A stretch of 64,000 nt of DNA from Cannabis sativa (GCF_029168945.1 NC_083602.1:91274027-91338026); one strand, 5' to 3'; shown: positions 36,931 to 49,507, numbered from the stretch's first letter. Numbers and translations: made by a program. The notes: generated by a model not told the origin, from the sequence alone.

Positions 36931-37263
36931 TTAATTTTGTGAGTTACCATATTCGTCCCACAAGTGTTCGATTAATGCATTTCGAAGCTCAATGTGAGCA
37001 TCTTTATCTTTAATTTTTCTATGTCTGGCAAGAAATTCTTGAAACCGAGCATTATCATCTTCTACCATCTCAACTTCTGGACTTGGCACTTCGACACGCT
37101 CTTCAATTGGTGCATTTAGATCACGTTCATCTTCTATTATCATATTATGCATAATAATACATGAAGTCATTATATCAAGATCAAGGTGAAAGAGCTGAAA
37201 ATGACTCACAAGTTTATAGTCCGTATTATGACTATCTTGGCGGATCAAGAAATAATCTTCCAC
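36931..37263 (-). pseudogene. Harbinger transposase C-terminal fragment
   Basis: About 110 residues open, containing MTSCIIMHNMIIEDERD, the conserved block around the last catalytic Glu region of plant PIF/Harbinger DDE transposases, and an acidic tail ending EHLWDEYGN. The N-terminal two thirds of the transposase and the companion MYB-like gene are missing. Confidence 0.75.
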
Positions 37264-37629
37264 ATTATTAAATTGTTGTATCTCATTTTGTCTTTGAAGG
37301 TTCGTATCTGTGTTATTACTTTTCCGTTTAATGTTTGGTGTGTTGTATTTTAATTTTTAAATGTATGTTTAAGTTTGTAATGTTTTTATTATGTATTATT
37401 GAGTGTGCTTTAATTTTATAATGTTCTGTTGTGTAATATAAAATATGTGTACTATTGATTAATAAGAATATGATGTTTTAGTGTGTTTAATTTTAATTTT
37501 AATATGTGTTCAATTTTAAAAATTATTTTTATTGTTTAATATAAAAAAATATAATAAATTTTTACTTAAATTATAATTAAAAGAAAAAAATAATTTATGA
37601 TATTCACATTTAAATTTACACAAAAATAA

Positions 37630-38020
37630 ATATTATAAGGTGCTTTTACAATGTATTCTTCTAAATAAAAGAGTCACGCAACAAAAAGTTTGAATTTTAT
37701 TTTCGGCATGTTAAATTTTTTTAAATTTTTTAAAATTTTGCAAGATGTTTTAAATAACTATAATGTACACGACCATAAAAAAAAAAGACTAAACAAGTCT
37801 CCCGAATGCCGAAACAGGTAGGAGTAAATCAGTGCACCACTTTTAAAGAAGTGCTCTATTTTCGGCTTATTAAATTTTTCTAAATTTTTTTAAATTTTAC
37901 AGGATGTCTTAAATAATTATAATATACACTACTATATAAAAAAAAATAGACTAAAAAAGTTTCTCGGGTGCCGAAATAAATAGGAGTAGATTCGTACATC
38001 ACTTTTAAAAATGTGTATTA
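37630..38020. repeat. Two tandem degenerate MITE units
   Basis: Units at about 37690-37850 and 37855-38015 share ttttcggc...ttaaattttt, aggatgt(t)ttaaataa and a closing gccgaaa. They resemble the arms of the Mutator-like MITE at 27516-27874 and are nested in the Harbinger relic. Confidence 0.55.
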
Positions 38021-38132
38021 AAAAATTTCCCAAAAAATAATTCTTAATTTTACAAATATAATAATATAAATATATATAAATATTAATTAAATTATTAAAA
38101 AAACTAAAAAAAAAAAAAATATGCAGTGGCTA

Positions 38133-38164
38133 TACAGTGCACGGCATATAAGCCGTGCACTGTA
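38133..38164. repeat. Perfect 13-bp hairpin
   Basis: tacagtgcacggc and gccgtgcactgta are exact reverse complements around a 6-base loop (atataa), within the right part of the Harbinger relic. Confidence 0.85.
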
Positions 38165-38284
38165 CATATATCCTCATTTTGCAGTGCATGATGGTGCCTC
38201 CTTGGAGCATTAACTACTCTATTTTTGAATTTTTGCTGCCTCCTTGGAGGTGCTTTAGAGTTTTGCTTGAAATTTAATTTTTGT

Positions 38285-39140
38285 TGGAAAAATTTATTAC
38301 AATTTGTAAATATTTTTCTCGAGTTAGCTCATTTTTTTTTATTGTAAAATTTTGTCTTGAATTATAAAAATCATTTTAAATATTTTTCCTTGAATTATAT
38401 TCTGCTCGTTTTTTGAATTTTTTTTCTCATATTGAAGTATAAAAATTGTTACAAATATTCTTTTTAAGTAAGGTCAACCTTCAGATTGGACCTTAGAAAA
38501 ATAAAAATTATTGAACTTTTTATTTAAAAACTATATAGTATTTTCAAAATTATTAAAAAAATATATATTTTTAAAGCAAAAATATTTCTTTCTGAGCCTC
38601 TGAATTGGGTGGGCTCTAGACGCGAGCTTAGTCCGCCTTAGCCCAAACCCGACCTTGTCTTTGAGATACATTCGGATTATTTCTTTAATTTTTTTTTATT
38701 GTAAACATTGAGTTATATTTTATTCATTTCTTTATTTTTTTTGTTACGAAATTTTTTTACAAATTATAAAAATCGGTACAAATATCCCCACCAAGTTACA
38801 TTCTACTCCTTTCTTTTAAAAAATCGGTTACAAAAATTCCTCATGTAGTATAAAAATTATTGCAAATACCTTCATCAAGTTACATCTACTGTTTTCTTTA
38901 AATTTTTTTATTGTAAAAATTCTTCCTAAACTGTAAACATCGTTGCAAATATCTTTCTCGAGATATATAGTGCTCATTTGTTTAAACTGTTTTTTTTTTG
39001 TTGCAAAATTTTTTACTGAACTATAAAAATTGTTGTAAATATCCTCATTGAGTTACATTTAGCTCATTTCTTAAATTTTTTTGCAAACTATAAAAATTTA
39101 TGTGAATATTCTCGTCGAGTTATATTCTGCTTATTTTTTA
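38285..39140. repeat. Minisatellite of about 84-bp units
   Basis: Degenerate tandem units containing attataaaaatcgttgcaaa-like and gagttacattctgctcattt-like blocks. The gagttac block recurs at about 38322, 38392, 38710, 38793, 38878, 38961, 39049 and 39117, mostly 83-88 bp apart. An unrelated insert of about 230 bp (about 38465-38700, GC-richer) interrupts the array. Confidence 0.75.
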
Positions 39141-42100
39141 AAAATAATTTGTTGATGTAGCATTAATGTGACGTTAATCTAACTTAATTCAAAAGTTAGA
39201 TAAAAAATAAATACATAAATTACAGTCTAATGATGAATTATGAGAATATGTATGTGTATTCTCAAAACTAATATTTGTATAGACTTTTGTACTACAACTA
39301 TAGTCTATAAATGTAACTCATGATCAAATAAGCAAATTATTTTAAGAAAATGAACATAATGTAACTCAAGAATAATATTTGTAACCATTTGTATATTTTA
39401 GGAGGGACTTTGGGGAAAAAGAAATTTAAGGGGTAAAGTTTTATTAAGAGTCAAAGCCCAGAAAAAATCTATTTTTTTTTTTGGATAAATTAAAGAATAC
39501 ATCGTATTTATTAATTAAAAATATTTTGATAATTTTTATTAAAATGTAAATACTTTTGTGAGTGGATTGTCCAATATATCATCACTATCCACTTAAGTCT
39601 AGCACACAATTTATATTAACTTAAGGAGTATGACAAGGACATCATCTATAAAAATGAGTATATTTTAAAAAATATAAAAATGAATGTAAAAATTAAAATA
39701 AGTATACAATATAATTTTTTATTTTTTTTGAGGTAATGAATAAACTCATTAAAATTATTAATAATATCCATTAAAATAATAATAATAAAATAAGATATCA
39801 ATGAGGGTGATGTATCTAATTGAATTGTTGATATGTTCAAGAAGTATGCACACTAACCAAAAATTTAAGAGGCCTTTGACAAAATAATAAAAATGGTCAT
39901 TTTTTTTTTTGAAAAGGATAAAAATGGTCATTTTAAAAGAGTATTTTTGTGTATTTTTTTAAAAAAATATACACATATAACGTCAATTTTAAAATTAGGC
40001 TTCTTAAAAAAAACAATTTTTTTTAAAGAATCTTTTGGCATTGAAAAAAATTATCATAGAAAAGCAGTAGTAACTAAAAGTTTTTGAATTTAACAATTTT
40101 AATCATTTAGAGAAAATTTAAAATTTTGAATGACTTGAAAAATTTAAGAACCATTTTGTACATATCAAATCAAAATTGAGGAGGACAAATCCTAATTAGC
40201 TTAATATATATATCCTTTTTCAATATTAATTCTTTAAAATTTAGAGTATATATTCTATTTTAACTTATATAATGAGTGTGCTATAGGAACATGCAAATAT
40301 TGAGCAATTATTCACCTTACTCTTAGTAGTGAAATTGTTTATCCAAAATTTAAACATAGTGAAACACAAACATAAGAACCCTAGCCAATTGGGAATAACT
40401 AGTCAAAAAGAAATAAACTTTTTTTTTAAAAAGAATCCAATTTTTGTTAAAGAATCACCTAAAAGTATCACTAGTCACTATTACCCTATATCTTTGGAAT
40501 CAATTAAAGATACCCAACTACTTTTTTGCTACTTTCTTCCCCAAATATGAGAAAACTAACTAGCAAATGAACCCTTCTAATAATAACTAAATCCTTGGAT
40601 ATAAAAAATATGCTCATCTTTTAAATTGAATCATTATATAGAAGGAGAATTACATTACATGTGTACCAAGGTTCTTTACCATTTGATTTTGTAAGATGCC
40701 CTAATAATTGAAAAAAACTAAAGGTAAAATACTAATTTGGTTGCTATATTTATTACGATTATATGATTGTTTTTTGTATTTTGTTAAATAATAATTCAAA
40801 TATTTATAAATGAATTAAATTGATATATTAAGCTTAATTTTATTCAAATAAATTTGGATATTGATACCTTGAGCTCAATTTTTTAACTGTGATATTGGGT
40901 CTAAACCAAACGACAAATTTAAATTTAGTTTTACTAAAAAAAAAGTCTAAAATTGAGCTAAAATTATTAAGTTGATTTATTTTACAATAAATATTATTTA
41001 AATTATCATTTAACAAAACACATAAATCTACGACTCACCTGTAAATACAATGTCCAAATTTATATTTTGTCAAAAAAAAAAAAGTATTAGAACTCATTTA
41101 AATTAAAATAAAATGCTAAAGACCCTTTGGTGACTAGTGAGTATTTTGGCAAAAAGGTAATATGGTTTGACTTGTTAAGTGGCAATTAAGAGAGAATAGA
41201 GCACTGATTTTGGGCTTTGGTTGTTATTATTGGGAAACCTTCAACATCATGAGATGAAAGTCAACACACTAAAATAATCAAAAAGAAAAAAGAAAAAACC
41301 TTCCAAGGGTAATAATGTCTTAGTTTTCTTCTTTAACATTTCTTTTGTTTGTGATCAATTGAATTTGTTATGTTGGCATGTGAATAACTTATTTTAGTTA
41401 TTATAATTCTTATTAGTCACCTTTTTGAATTGAAATTGAATATTACTTATTTTGATGTCTTTTTTAATTGAGTTTTGGTGTTAGTGGAGTACCTAAATGT
41501 CCAAGTCCATCAAAAAGTGTGAGTCATCTTTTTTCCTTTTTGAGCAAAAGTAAAAGAGACATGTTATTGTTAGCCTTTGGCCCTTAGACACCTAAATGTT
41601 CATCTCTTTCCCACACAAACTTATCAAGTGATGAGGTTGTTAAACTCACCAAAAAAGCAATTTTTTTACTAGCCAATTGAGTTAATATATGGAAAAACAG
41701 AATATATTTAGTGACATTGTTTGTTTTATGTATTTTGATTAAGTGGAAATGTATTTTAAGCTCAGTTTGATATACTTTAATTTTTAACTGTTAGATCAAC
41801 TCAATCTTGATTCAATAATTATAGAGATCACATCATCATTTACTCAATTTTAAGGTTTTTTATATCTATTGGCTTGTTAATTAATTGTTATATATAGTGC
41901 CTAAGCCTAAAATCAGCTTCCAAAATTAGTGAGAGATTAGGAGAATTGGCTTGGAGTTCTAATGGCTTATTCTCAAGGTAGGCACTAAGATTTATAGATA
42001 TAAATAGGTTCAAAACAATACTATGATGTAATTCATGAATGATTGGTCCTCCCTATATTAATATTCCCTTTATTATTAGTCTAATTAAGAAAGACAGAGA

Positions 42101-43087
42101 AAGACAAAAAGAGTGGTCAACTCAACATATTCTTCGAAACATGATGTATTATAAAATTCTCTACTTAATGATATAAGGGAAGAAACCCATCCTGAATACA
42201 AAAAAATAGAAAGAAAAAAAAAATAGGAAATAACAATCTACAAAATGTAACTGAATAAGAAAAGTTTTATAGTGAACCTTTTTGTACTCAAAAACTAATG
42301 TGCTCGTTGCAGTTAAAATATTATTTTTATACAATTTTGAAAATTTCTAAATAGTTTAGGGTGACAAAAATAGGTTAAAATTTTTTGAACATACATAATA
42401 AATTTAAATATCATAAATTCTATTTTTGATATTGTAAATAATTCAAACTTAAAAAATTATATTTTATTTCGAACATAAAATTAATTAAAAAATTATAATA
42501 AACATTTGTGGTTGAATAAAGTGATTTTTCTTTTTTTTTTATGTATAAACTTTTGAGTATTTTCAATAAAAGTTTATTGTCAAAAAAAAAAAAAAAAAAG
42601 TAAAGTGAGGCCTCTCTCTCCCAAAAATATAGGATAACTACCCAAACAATAATATCAAAGACAAAAACAATAAATAAAATTCTAGTATTTGAATTTTTTC
42701 TTTTTCTTCAAAGTAGTTATGGAGTTGACCAACATGATATATGATTACATTTGATAATTTATATATAAATAAAAACAAAAGAAAATTCAATTAACTTCTT
42801 GTGGTTGTTTTGTTTTAGAAAGTTGTAAAAAAATAACAATAAGGAAGAAAAAAAAATTAAAAGAGCTAGACTCGTTTGTGTTAATCCTATATATGCAAAA
42901 TTAATGACTCCCAAAAATCATTCCTAATTTCCTTTCTTATATTAGGCTAAGCAAACAAAAAATAAAAAGGTCAAAATAATAAAAGAGATCAAAAAACAAT
43001 AGCACACTACTAAATAATATACATAATACAACACTAACACTACTACTGATCACTACTAATAATACTATTCAATATTCATCATCATCA

Positions 43088-46000
43088 TCATCTCCTAGAA
43101 CGTTTCTTAAGCCTCCCACCAACCCCAACATCAGCCTCACTATTATCTCTCCCTCTTTTATTATTGGTAGTGACCGTTGTCTTGGCCGCGGCCACCACCG
43201 TCACCTTCTCCTTCTCCGGTTTCTTCGGTGGCCTCCCAACCGTTCTCCTTGTCTTCCTACTACCCCCATCATTACTACGTGTCGAATTTCGGGTTACCCT
43301 CTCTTGTACTACTCTCTCATCCAATTTAACATTACCATTACCATTCTTCTTCTTCTTCGCCATAACCATCTTCTTCTTCTTCAACTTCTCCACTTCTTCT
43401 TCTTCACTACTAATAATATCATCATCTTCTGAAACATTATGATCATGATTATTATTATTATTATTATGATCTGATGAGTTTTGCTTCATTCTCTTCAAGA
43501 AATTAGCCACCCCAGCTTTCTTCTTGGCATTCTCTTTATTCTTATTACTATTATTACTATTACTAACCTCTAACAACAGATTACTAGTGTCATGTGAACT
43601 AAGCTCATTAACTCCAAACTCATGCTGATCATTTGTATTTTTCCTCCCAATAACTCTTTCTTCACTCCTCTTTTTCTTAATACCATTTTCATCAATCGAA
43701 ACAAAAGAGCTAGTAGTACTGTTATTATTACTCTCACTCTTACTCTTATTCTTCTTCTTCATCTTCTTCTTCTCATCATCATCAACAACAACAACCTTTT
43801 CTTCAGAAGACTTATTACTCCTTTTACCACAAGTTACTATAATAGATCGAGAAGACTTGTTTGATTTGGGAGCTGATGAATCTGTTTTCTCTACAACTAC
43901 AACTTTTTTACTATGATCATTAGCAATAAAGGGTCGAGCTTTACCAACCTTGGCTTTCATTTCTTTCAACACTAAGCTCCTTAGCTCCTGAGCCGCGGCA
44001 TATTCCGGCGAAATTTTCCGGTAGAAGACGACGGCGTTGGTAAATATAAGAAGAAGGTCTCTAAAGAACTTGTGGAAACCATTCAAGTAAACCCCTTTAT
44101 CAAGTCTAGCTTCAATCGTTCTCAGGTCCATGTGTTGTCGTATCATGTTTTTATACCTTTGAGATTCCTGTTCAAATTTAAGAAAAACAATTATTAGAAA
44201 TCATAATTACCATGTTATTATTCTTCTCTACGTAAATTACTATAGAAAGTAATTATTATACAAAGAGGGGCAAGATTGTAATTTTACAACGTAGAGTTTG
44301 TAACCAAACCAAACCATATATTAGGCAAGTATTTATTGAGTAACGATATAAATAATAACACGTTTTAAAAAAGCTTCTTTATTAAAATTAAGTTAACGTA
44401 AGAATTTAAAAATAAATTACTTAGAAAAATAAAAAAGAATATTAAGAATAAATTTAAAAAATTAATTAATTTTTTTTTTAAATTTTGGGTTGCTTAGGAC
44501 AAGGGCAAAATTGTAATTAGCCAGAAACCAAACACATGCATTAATTAGGTATTTGTAAAAGATAAAAACAAAAACCACTACTAATTTCGGGTCTCAGAGA
44601 GAATATTGCTAACCAATCATAACATACACTTATAAAAAGTGTTGGACACGAACAACAATAACACATGTTTCATGTTTTTTATTAAAATTAATCCTGAATA
44701 ATATATACAAATAACTTAGAAATATATAAATATATATATATACATAAAACGTAATAATATGATAAGGCAATACAAATTATGGTTCCAAATAGGTAAGAAG
44801 GTTTGATCAAAGTGCAACAAGCAAAGTTGATAGATAGTGAAATTTGGTATACGAAATAATCACCAACCAACACGAAACCGAGAAAGTGGGCTTAATGGGC
44901 CTACGGTATTGGACATTGGGCCGGGCTATTGCTTTGTGTCAGGCCCACACGTGCAAAAACCAGTAGGTTCAAACCGATAGATAATATTATTTTTTTAAAA
45001 AAAATAATTAATAATTGGTAGTTAAAAACAAAGAATGATGGAGAAGAAAAATATTTTAAAACATCGCCAGCGTAAGATGACATGGCGACATAATGCTTTG
45101 CCACGTGGATTATTAAATACGGTTTCATTCATTCGCTACAAACGTCCTACATTCTTCCACCAATCGCGTTCCTTCATTCTCTTCTTTACTTTAAATAATA
45201 AAAACGACACCGTTTCACTCGCCGTTTCGTCCCCATGATGTGATGAATTGAATTCTGTTCTCTTCTTTATATAAAATGAAACGACACCGTTTTACTCGTC
45301 GTTTCGTAACCGAGTGCTAGCTTCGTTTGTCGTTTATACCGAAATCGAATGAATTCTTAAATAAAACGACAGCGTTTTACCCATCGTTTCGTTTTTTATT
45401 TTATTTTAAGAAGAAAGAGAGATTTTTTTTTTCGTTCAAAGGAATCTGGCTCTTTCCGCTATTAATATTATTTTTTTTAAAAAGAAAATAAAATAGTAAA
45501 TAATTAAAATTATAAAATTAAAAATAAAATTAGAAGAAAAGAAATACCTGGGTACGAAGCCGCCGTTGGAAAACAGAGCCGAGCCGGTGAGATCGAATGG
45601 TCCCAAGAAATTTAACCAACGGCTCAGATTTAAGAGCCGAGACTCGATTTTTAGTGGCGGGAGAAACCTCGTCACCACCTTCCGGCTCCTCCCCGCCGCT
45701 ACTGCTTACAGCGGCGGGTCCGGTTTCGGCTCCAGCTCCGGAGCCGCTTCCTTTACGGCTTCGTTTACTCTTCGATAAACTCATGGAGCTCTGAACATCG
45801 CTACTCTGTTTCGTATTATCTTCTCCTCGCGCCGCCATAGTCTCATTCTCATCACCGTTAACGACTTTTCCGGGTTCGGACTCGGGTCGCGGAGGATCCG
45901 AATCGTTTCTTCTATCGGGTTCGGGTTTCGTTTCGGCTTTTACGACGCCGTTTCGTCGATTTTGAGAGGTGGAATTAGACTCGTTGTACGATCGATTCTC

Positions 46001-46598
46001 GCGGTCGCAAGAATCGGAATCTTCGCCGGAATTCGATTTCACGGCACGATTGATCTTCTTCTTCTTCGTCGTCTTCTTAGTCTTCTTCTTCTCCGGTGAG
46101 TTCAATCTACGTTCGTTTTCTTCAAGATTGATCTTATCTTCGTTTTCTTCTTTCAAGCTCTTCTCTCTCTCTTCCTCCAATCTCTTCACCTTCAACTCCA
46201 ACGACCTGTTATTAACAGCAATACAAAAAAAACACGACTTAGATCTTAACCAAAAAACCAAAACTCCCGACTCAGATCTCGAACAAGAACAAAGAGATTT
46301 ACACGATCGAAACGTCGCGTCGCCGAACCTCGCGGCGGAGCTCCTCGACACGAATCTTCTTCAGTTCATCAACCATCGTCGATTCATCATCGTCGTTTCG
46401 CGAAATGAAACGTCGTTTGAGTTCATCAAACCTGTCTTTACAGTTGTCTGGACTCCGATACACAGAGGCGGTTCGGTTAGAGATTTCCATGGCGATGGAG
46501 TCCCAGTTCTTGGTGCCGTACCGGTTAACGGCGCACGCTAGTAAGAGTTCCTCTAACGTGCACCATGGTTGCACGCTCGTTTCGTGTTCCTTAGCCAT
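43088..46598 (-). CDS. SANT/MYB-like and bromodomain protein (copy A), three exons
   Basis: A nuclear protein of the plant 'DNA-binding bromodomain' group (Arabidopsis At2g44430/At3g60110 type), predicted to read acetylated histones. Exons: 46598-46303, 46205-45548, 44167-43088; phases close, 677 residues. SANT-like segment about 12-75 (PWCTLEELLLACAVNRYGTK); coiled coil about 85-140; basic/Ser/Pro-rich linker with a Lys-rich stretch (KKTKKTTKKKK); bromodomain about 290-385, with MIRQHMDLRTIEARLDKG, the acetyl-lysine Asn in FTNAVVFY and SPEYAAAQEL; then a low-complexity acidic/basic tail with poly-Asn/His, an AT-hook-like VGRPPKK and a terminal LKKRSRR nuclear signal. The exon 1 donor was set at gtaaat (46302) because only this restores the coiled-coil frame. 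A tandem copy lies at 51700-55465. Confidence 0.92.
45198..45396. repeat. Array of aacgacaccgttt motifs in bromodomain gene A intron 2
   Basis: Three copies of a 29-bp motif (aaacgacaccgtttcactcg followed by ccgtttcgt-like bases) at about 45202, 45279 and 45364, spaced about 80 bp. A fourth, weaker copy is at about 53921 in the paralog's intron. Each is a near-palindrome (aaacga...cgttt). They lie close to exon 2, about 150-350 bp after its donor. Confidence 0.7.
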
Positions 46599-47429
46599 AC
46601 TCCACTCATGTCATCATTTTTTTTGGTTTGTTTTTTCAAAATTAGGGTTTTTTTTTTTTAAATCTCTATTCTTTCTTATAATTATTACTTATATTTATAG
46701 AAAGATATAATTTTTTTCTTCTATAATGTTTTTCAATGTTATATCTCTGGGTTTTTGTGATCTTTGATTTTGATATATTTATGGTATATGTTTGTGTATA
46801 TATATATATGTGTTGTGTGTGTATATATATGTGCTCTAAATTTGATTCAAGTGAGTATAATAAGTCTTTGTTTTGAAATCTTCATTTTTGGGTTTTAGGC
46901 CTTTTTCACGTACTTTTTTGGGTTGTTGGGCCAGCCCGATTATGATTTTTATTTTAATTTTATTTATATTTATTATTGGGTAAATATTTTTCTATTATTG
47001 AAGATTGAGAATAGTAGTACTTTTAATTTGTGTGTATTGGGTTGTCTATGTTATTTTCATCCCAAAATGTTTCAACCACACATCCTAATTAAAAGATAAA
47101 ATCATGTTACCATCTCTATATTTTTCAATTGAGTAATGATTTTGCTTTATCTAAGAATAAACTTTTTATTAATTAAATAAGCTAATTGCAAACAAATATG
47201 AATTACTCACTCAAACTGATTACAAATACTTAGTATATTTAAGCTCGATCTGCTTAAAATTAGAAAACTTTTTATCTTTAACAAGACACAATCTAGTTTT
47301 GAGATTCTTTTTAATGTTTCTATCTATATATATTAAGTTTTGAGCTATACATTTTTCTTAAAATACACAAAAGTTATAGATTGCACTAGTTAGAATAGCA
47401 TAAAAAAATTATGTTGACAAAGCTCTCGA

Positions 47430-48820
47430 TCTTTTTCTTACAGCCATCAAAGAAGCAATTGAAAAAAATTTGGCCAAAGCCAATCCCCCAACTGCTTAAT
47501 ATTTTGTATCACTTTCTAAGAGAGAGCAGTCAAAGAATAAATATTTATGGGATTCCAAATTCTATTCACAAATCGGACAGTAGATACTAGTAATGGGCAC
47601 ATGTTTCTTGACAAAATTATCTCTGGTAAGAAGGTTAGTGTCCACTAGGGCTGTACAAAAAAATTTGTAAACCGCCTAAACCGAATAACCCGCCCAAACC
47701 GAACCGAAAAAACCGATAAAAATTACAAACCGAAATAACCCGAAAAAATTACAAACCGCCCAATCTGTTAATTGGGCGGGTTGAAAATAGGTCCAACCCG
47801 CCCAATTAAACCGACCAACCCGACCAACCCGATTTTGCACTTTTATTTTTTTTTTTAAACTTTTTAGTTTTTATTATACATAATATAAATGATTAAATAT
47901 ATAATAATATAAAGTTATATACTTAATTATTAGTTTTAAAGTCATATATATGGTATTGTACTTTGGTGGAATGTGATATTTTTAATTTATTTTTAAAATT
48001 TTTGTTAATTTTGACTTTAAAACTAAAAAAAAAAAAAAAAAAATTTGGCCGGTTTGGGCGGGTTAACCCGACCAAACCGCCCAAACCGTTAGTCGGTTTA
48101 TAGAATTTTTTTTTTTAAATTGGGCGGGTTGCACTTAAATTTTAGCAACCCGAACTTTAGATTGGGTTAGAAAATATGTAGGATAAACCGCCCAAACCGA
48201 CCGATGTACAGCCCTAGTGTCCACCACTTGCCACATAATAAAAATGTATTTTGGTGTCGAGAGCTTGCACCAAAAGGCTTTCTTATGATCAAAGCTTGTC
48301 CCATCCGAAATGAGGTATTCATAAGCTTGCCTAATCAAAAATTTGTCATTAGTTCTAGCACTGATAATAGCTTCACAAGAGGTCTCTTTTAGCCCCAAGA
48401 TTTTCTTCTAATACCAACTAACATCTGCCTTCAGCTCAAGTGAACACATAACTTGATCTTTTATATACAAGTTGTTCACCCATTTTACCCAAACCACATC
48501 TTGCTTTGTAGTAATAATTCATAGATACTTTGCCAAAGTCGTTTTGTTCCATTTAGGACCTTCTCAAAAATTTAAACCTCCAAGCTCTCTCGGCAAACAC
48601 ACCAAGTTCCAAGAAGCCATATGAAACCTGCTCTGATCATCTTTTTCCTCCCAAAGAAATCTACTAATTCAGTCAATCTCTTTTATTATTTTTTGAGGTA
48701 ATTGAAATATGCTCATCCAATAACACCTGATTCCAATTATAACAGTGTTTATTAGAAGAGTTTTACCTTTGCAATTTCAAATAAGTGTCGGCTTGCCCAA
48801 GAATGCAATTTAACCATGGG
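47430..48820 (-). mobile_element. LINE relic (RT C-terminus and zinc-binding domain), split by a hAT element
   Basis: On the minus strand the translation gives LPRELGGLNF, a KWNKTTLAKYL block, KDQ... and FLIRQAYEYL ... KLSTPKYIFIMWQVVDT, i.e. the end of a plant LINE reverse transcriptase and the zf-RVT domain. Past the hAT insertion the same frame resumes as NLLTRDNFVKKHVPITSIYC, then PICE, so removing the insert and one target copy rejoins the zf-RVT coding sequence. Several stops show the LINE was already old or has decayed since. Confidence 0.85.
47646..48216. mobile_element. Non-autonomous hAT element, 571 bp, exact 8-bp target duplication
   Basis: Perfect terminal inverted repeats tagggctgtaca / tgtacagcccta and an exact 8-bp target duplication gtgtccac (47638-47645, 48217-48224). 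Subterminal regions carry many short aaccgccca/aaccgacc repeats in both orientations, typical of hAT transposase binding regions. No coding capacity. Confidence 0.93.
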
Positions 48821-48970
48821 TGCTATACAAAAAAATTATTAGAGTTATTTTGATAATAAATTCAAAACTTTGGATACTTATGTTGCAATTATCGTGAATC
48901 TTAATTATATTTATTTAAGATAAATATAAATAGGTAGGTTGTTAGGATATATAATATTTTGGTGTATATA

Positions 48971-49507
48971 TAGGGATGCACATTTTTCCCATGGGGATGG
49001 GGCCCCACGGGGACCCGCCCCTAATGGGGCGGGGATTCCCCGTCTAAATGAGGAACAGGGATCAAATTTTTTCCCCGAATATTAAACGGGGCGGGGACGG
49101 GGATGACACTCCCCGCCCCGACGGGGACCCGTTTAATTTATGAATTATTTTTTTATTAATATTTTATATTTTATATATGTGTTTGTATTTTTTTAGTATA
49201 TTAATATTATTTTTATAATTTTTGAAGTTGTGTTTTTGTATGATAATTACTATATTGAATAGTAAATAATATGCAATATTTTATCTTTTATGTAATTTAA
49301 TAATTTTATACATTTAAAATTTTAAAAGAAATTTTATTTTACAATAAGGGATTCCCCCGCCCCGTCCCCGCCCCATTAGGGGATTCCCCGCCCCATCCCC
49401 GATGGGGAATAAGCGGGGATGGGGCGGGGATGGGGATTAAAATTCTTAACGGGAATGGGGACGGGGAGAGCACTCCCCGCTAATTCCCCTCCCCTTGTGC
49501 ATCCCTA
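48971..49507. mobile_element. Non-autonomous hAT element, 537 bp, exact 8-bp target duplication
   Basis: Terminal inverted repeats tagggatgcaca / tgtgcatcccta (one base differs at the inner edge) and an exact target duplication tgtatata (48963-48970, 49508-49515). The arms are strikingly GC-rich (ccccgccccg, ggggacgggg repeats) in an AT-rich background, with an AT-rich centre. The terminal sequence is related to, but distinct from, that of 47646-48216. No coding capacity. Confidence 0.92.

Larger units (their letters stand above)
36552..38254 (-). mobile_element. Decayed PIF/Harbinger transposon
   Basis: Left end gagcatctccaaagagacac and the reverse complement of the right end agcacctccaaggaggcagc match at most positions; TTA direct repeats lie at 36549-36551 and 38255-38257. 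Inside, 36931-37263 (minus) encodes the C-terminal part of a DDE transposase (SCIIMHNMIIEDERD), so this was a coding element that lost most of its open reading frame. A second right-end-like motif at about 38195-38209 and a hairpin at 38133-38164 suggest rearrangement or nested insertion near the right terminus. Confidence 0.7.
36468..43087. other. Gene-poor 6.6-kb block
   Basis: Contains the hydrolase promoter (first 80 bp), a decayed PIF/Harbinger element (36552-38254), a minisatellite (38285-39140) and a foldback-like AT-rich region at about 40727-41100 (ttttgttaaataataatt pairs with the reverse complement of aattatcatttaacaaaaca). From 41100 to 42640 nothing is recognised. 42640-43087 is the 3' flank of the bromodomain gene and is repeated at about 51420-51699. 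Confidence 0.55.

Noticed and set aside
38590..38660. GC-richer insert in the minisatellite (ggctctagacgcgagcttag)
   Set aside because: No gene, RNA or transposon end could be assigned.
41964..41980. Possible first exon atggcttattctcaag followed by gtaggc
   Set aside because: No downstream exon with coding potential was seen in the next kilobase.
43164..43442. Hydrophobic antisense frames opposite the bromodomain tail (also 51773-52042)
   Set aside because: Arise from the Lys/Glu-rich repeats read on the other strand; no conserved features.
45969..46541. Plus-strand open frame of 190 codons over bromodomain exon 1-2 (also 54882-55472)
   Set aside because: Antisense to well-supported coding exons and crosses an intron; low-complexity Ser/Phe/Leu content.
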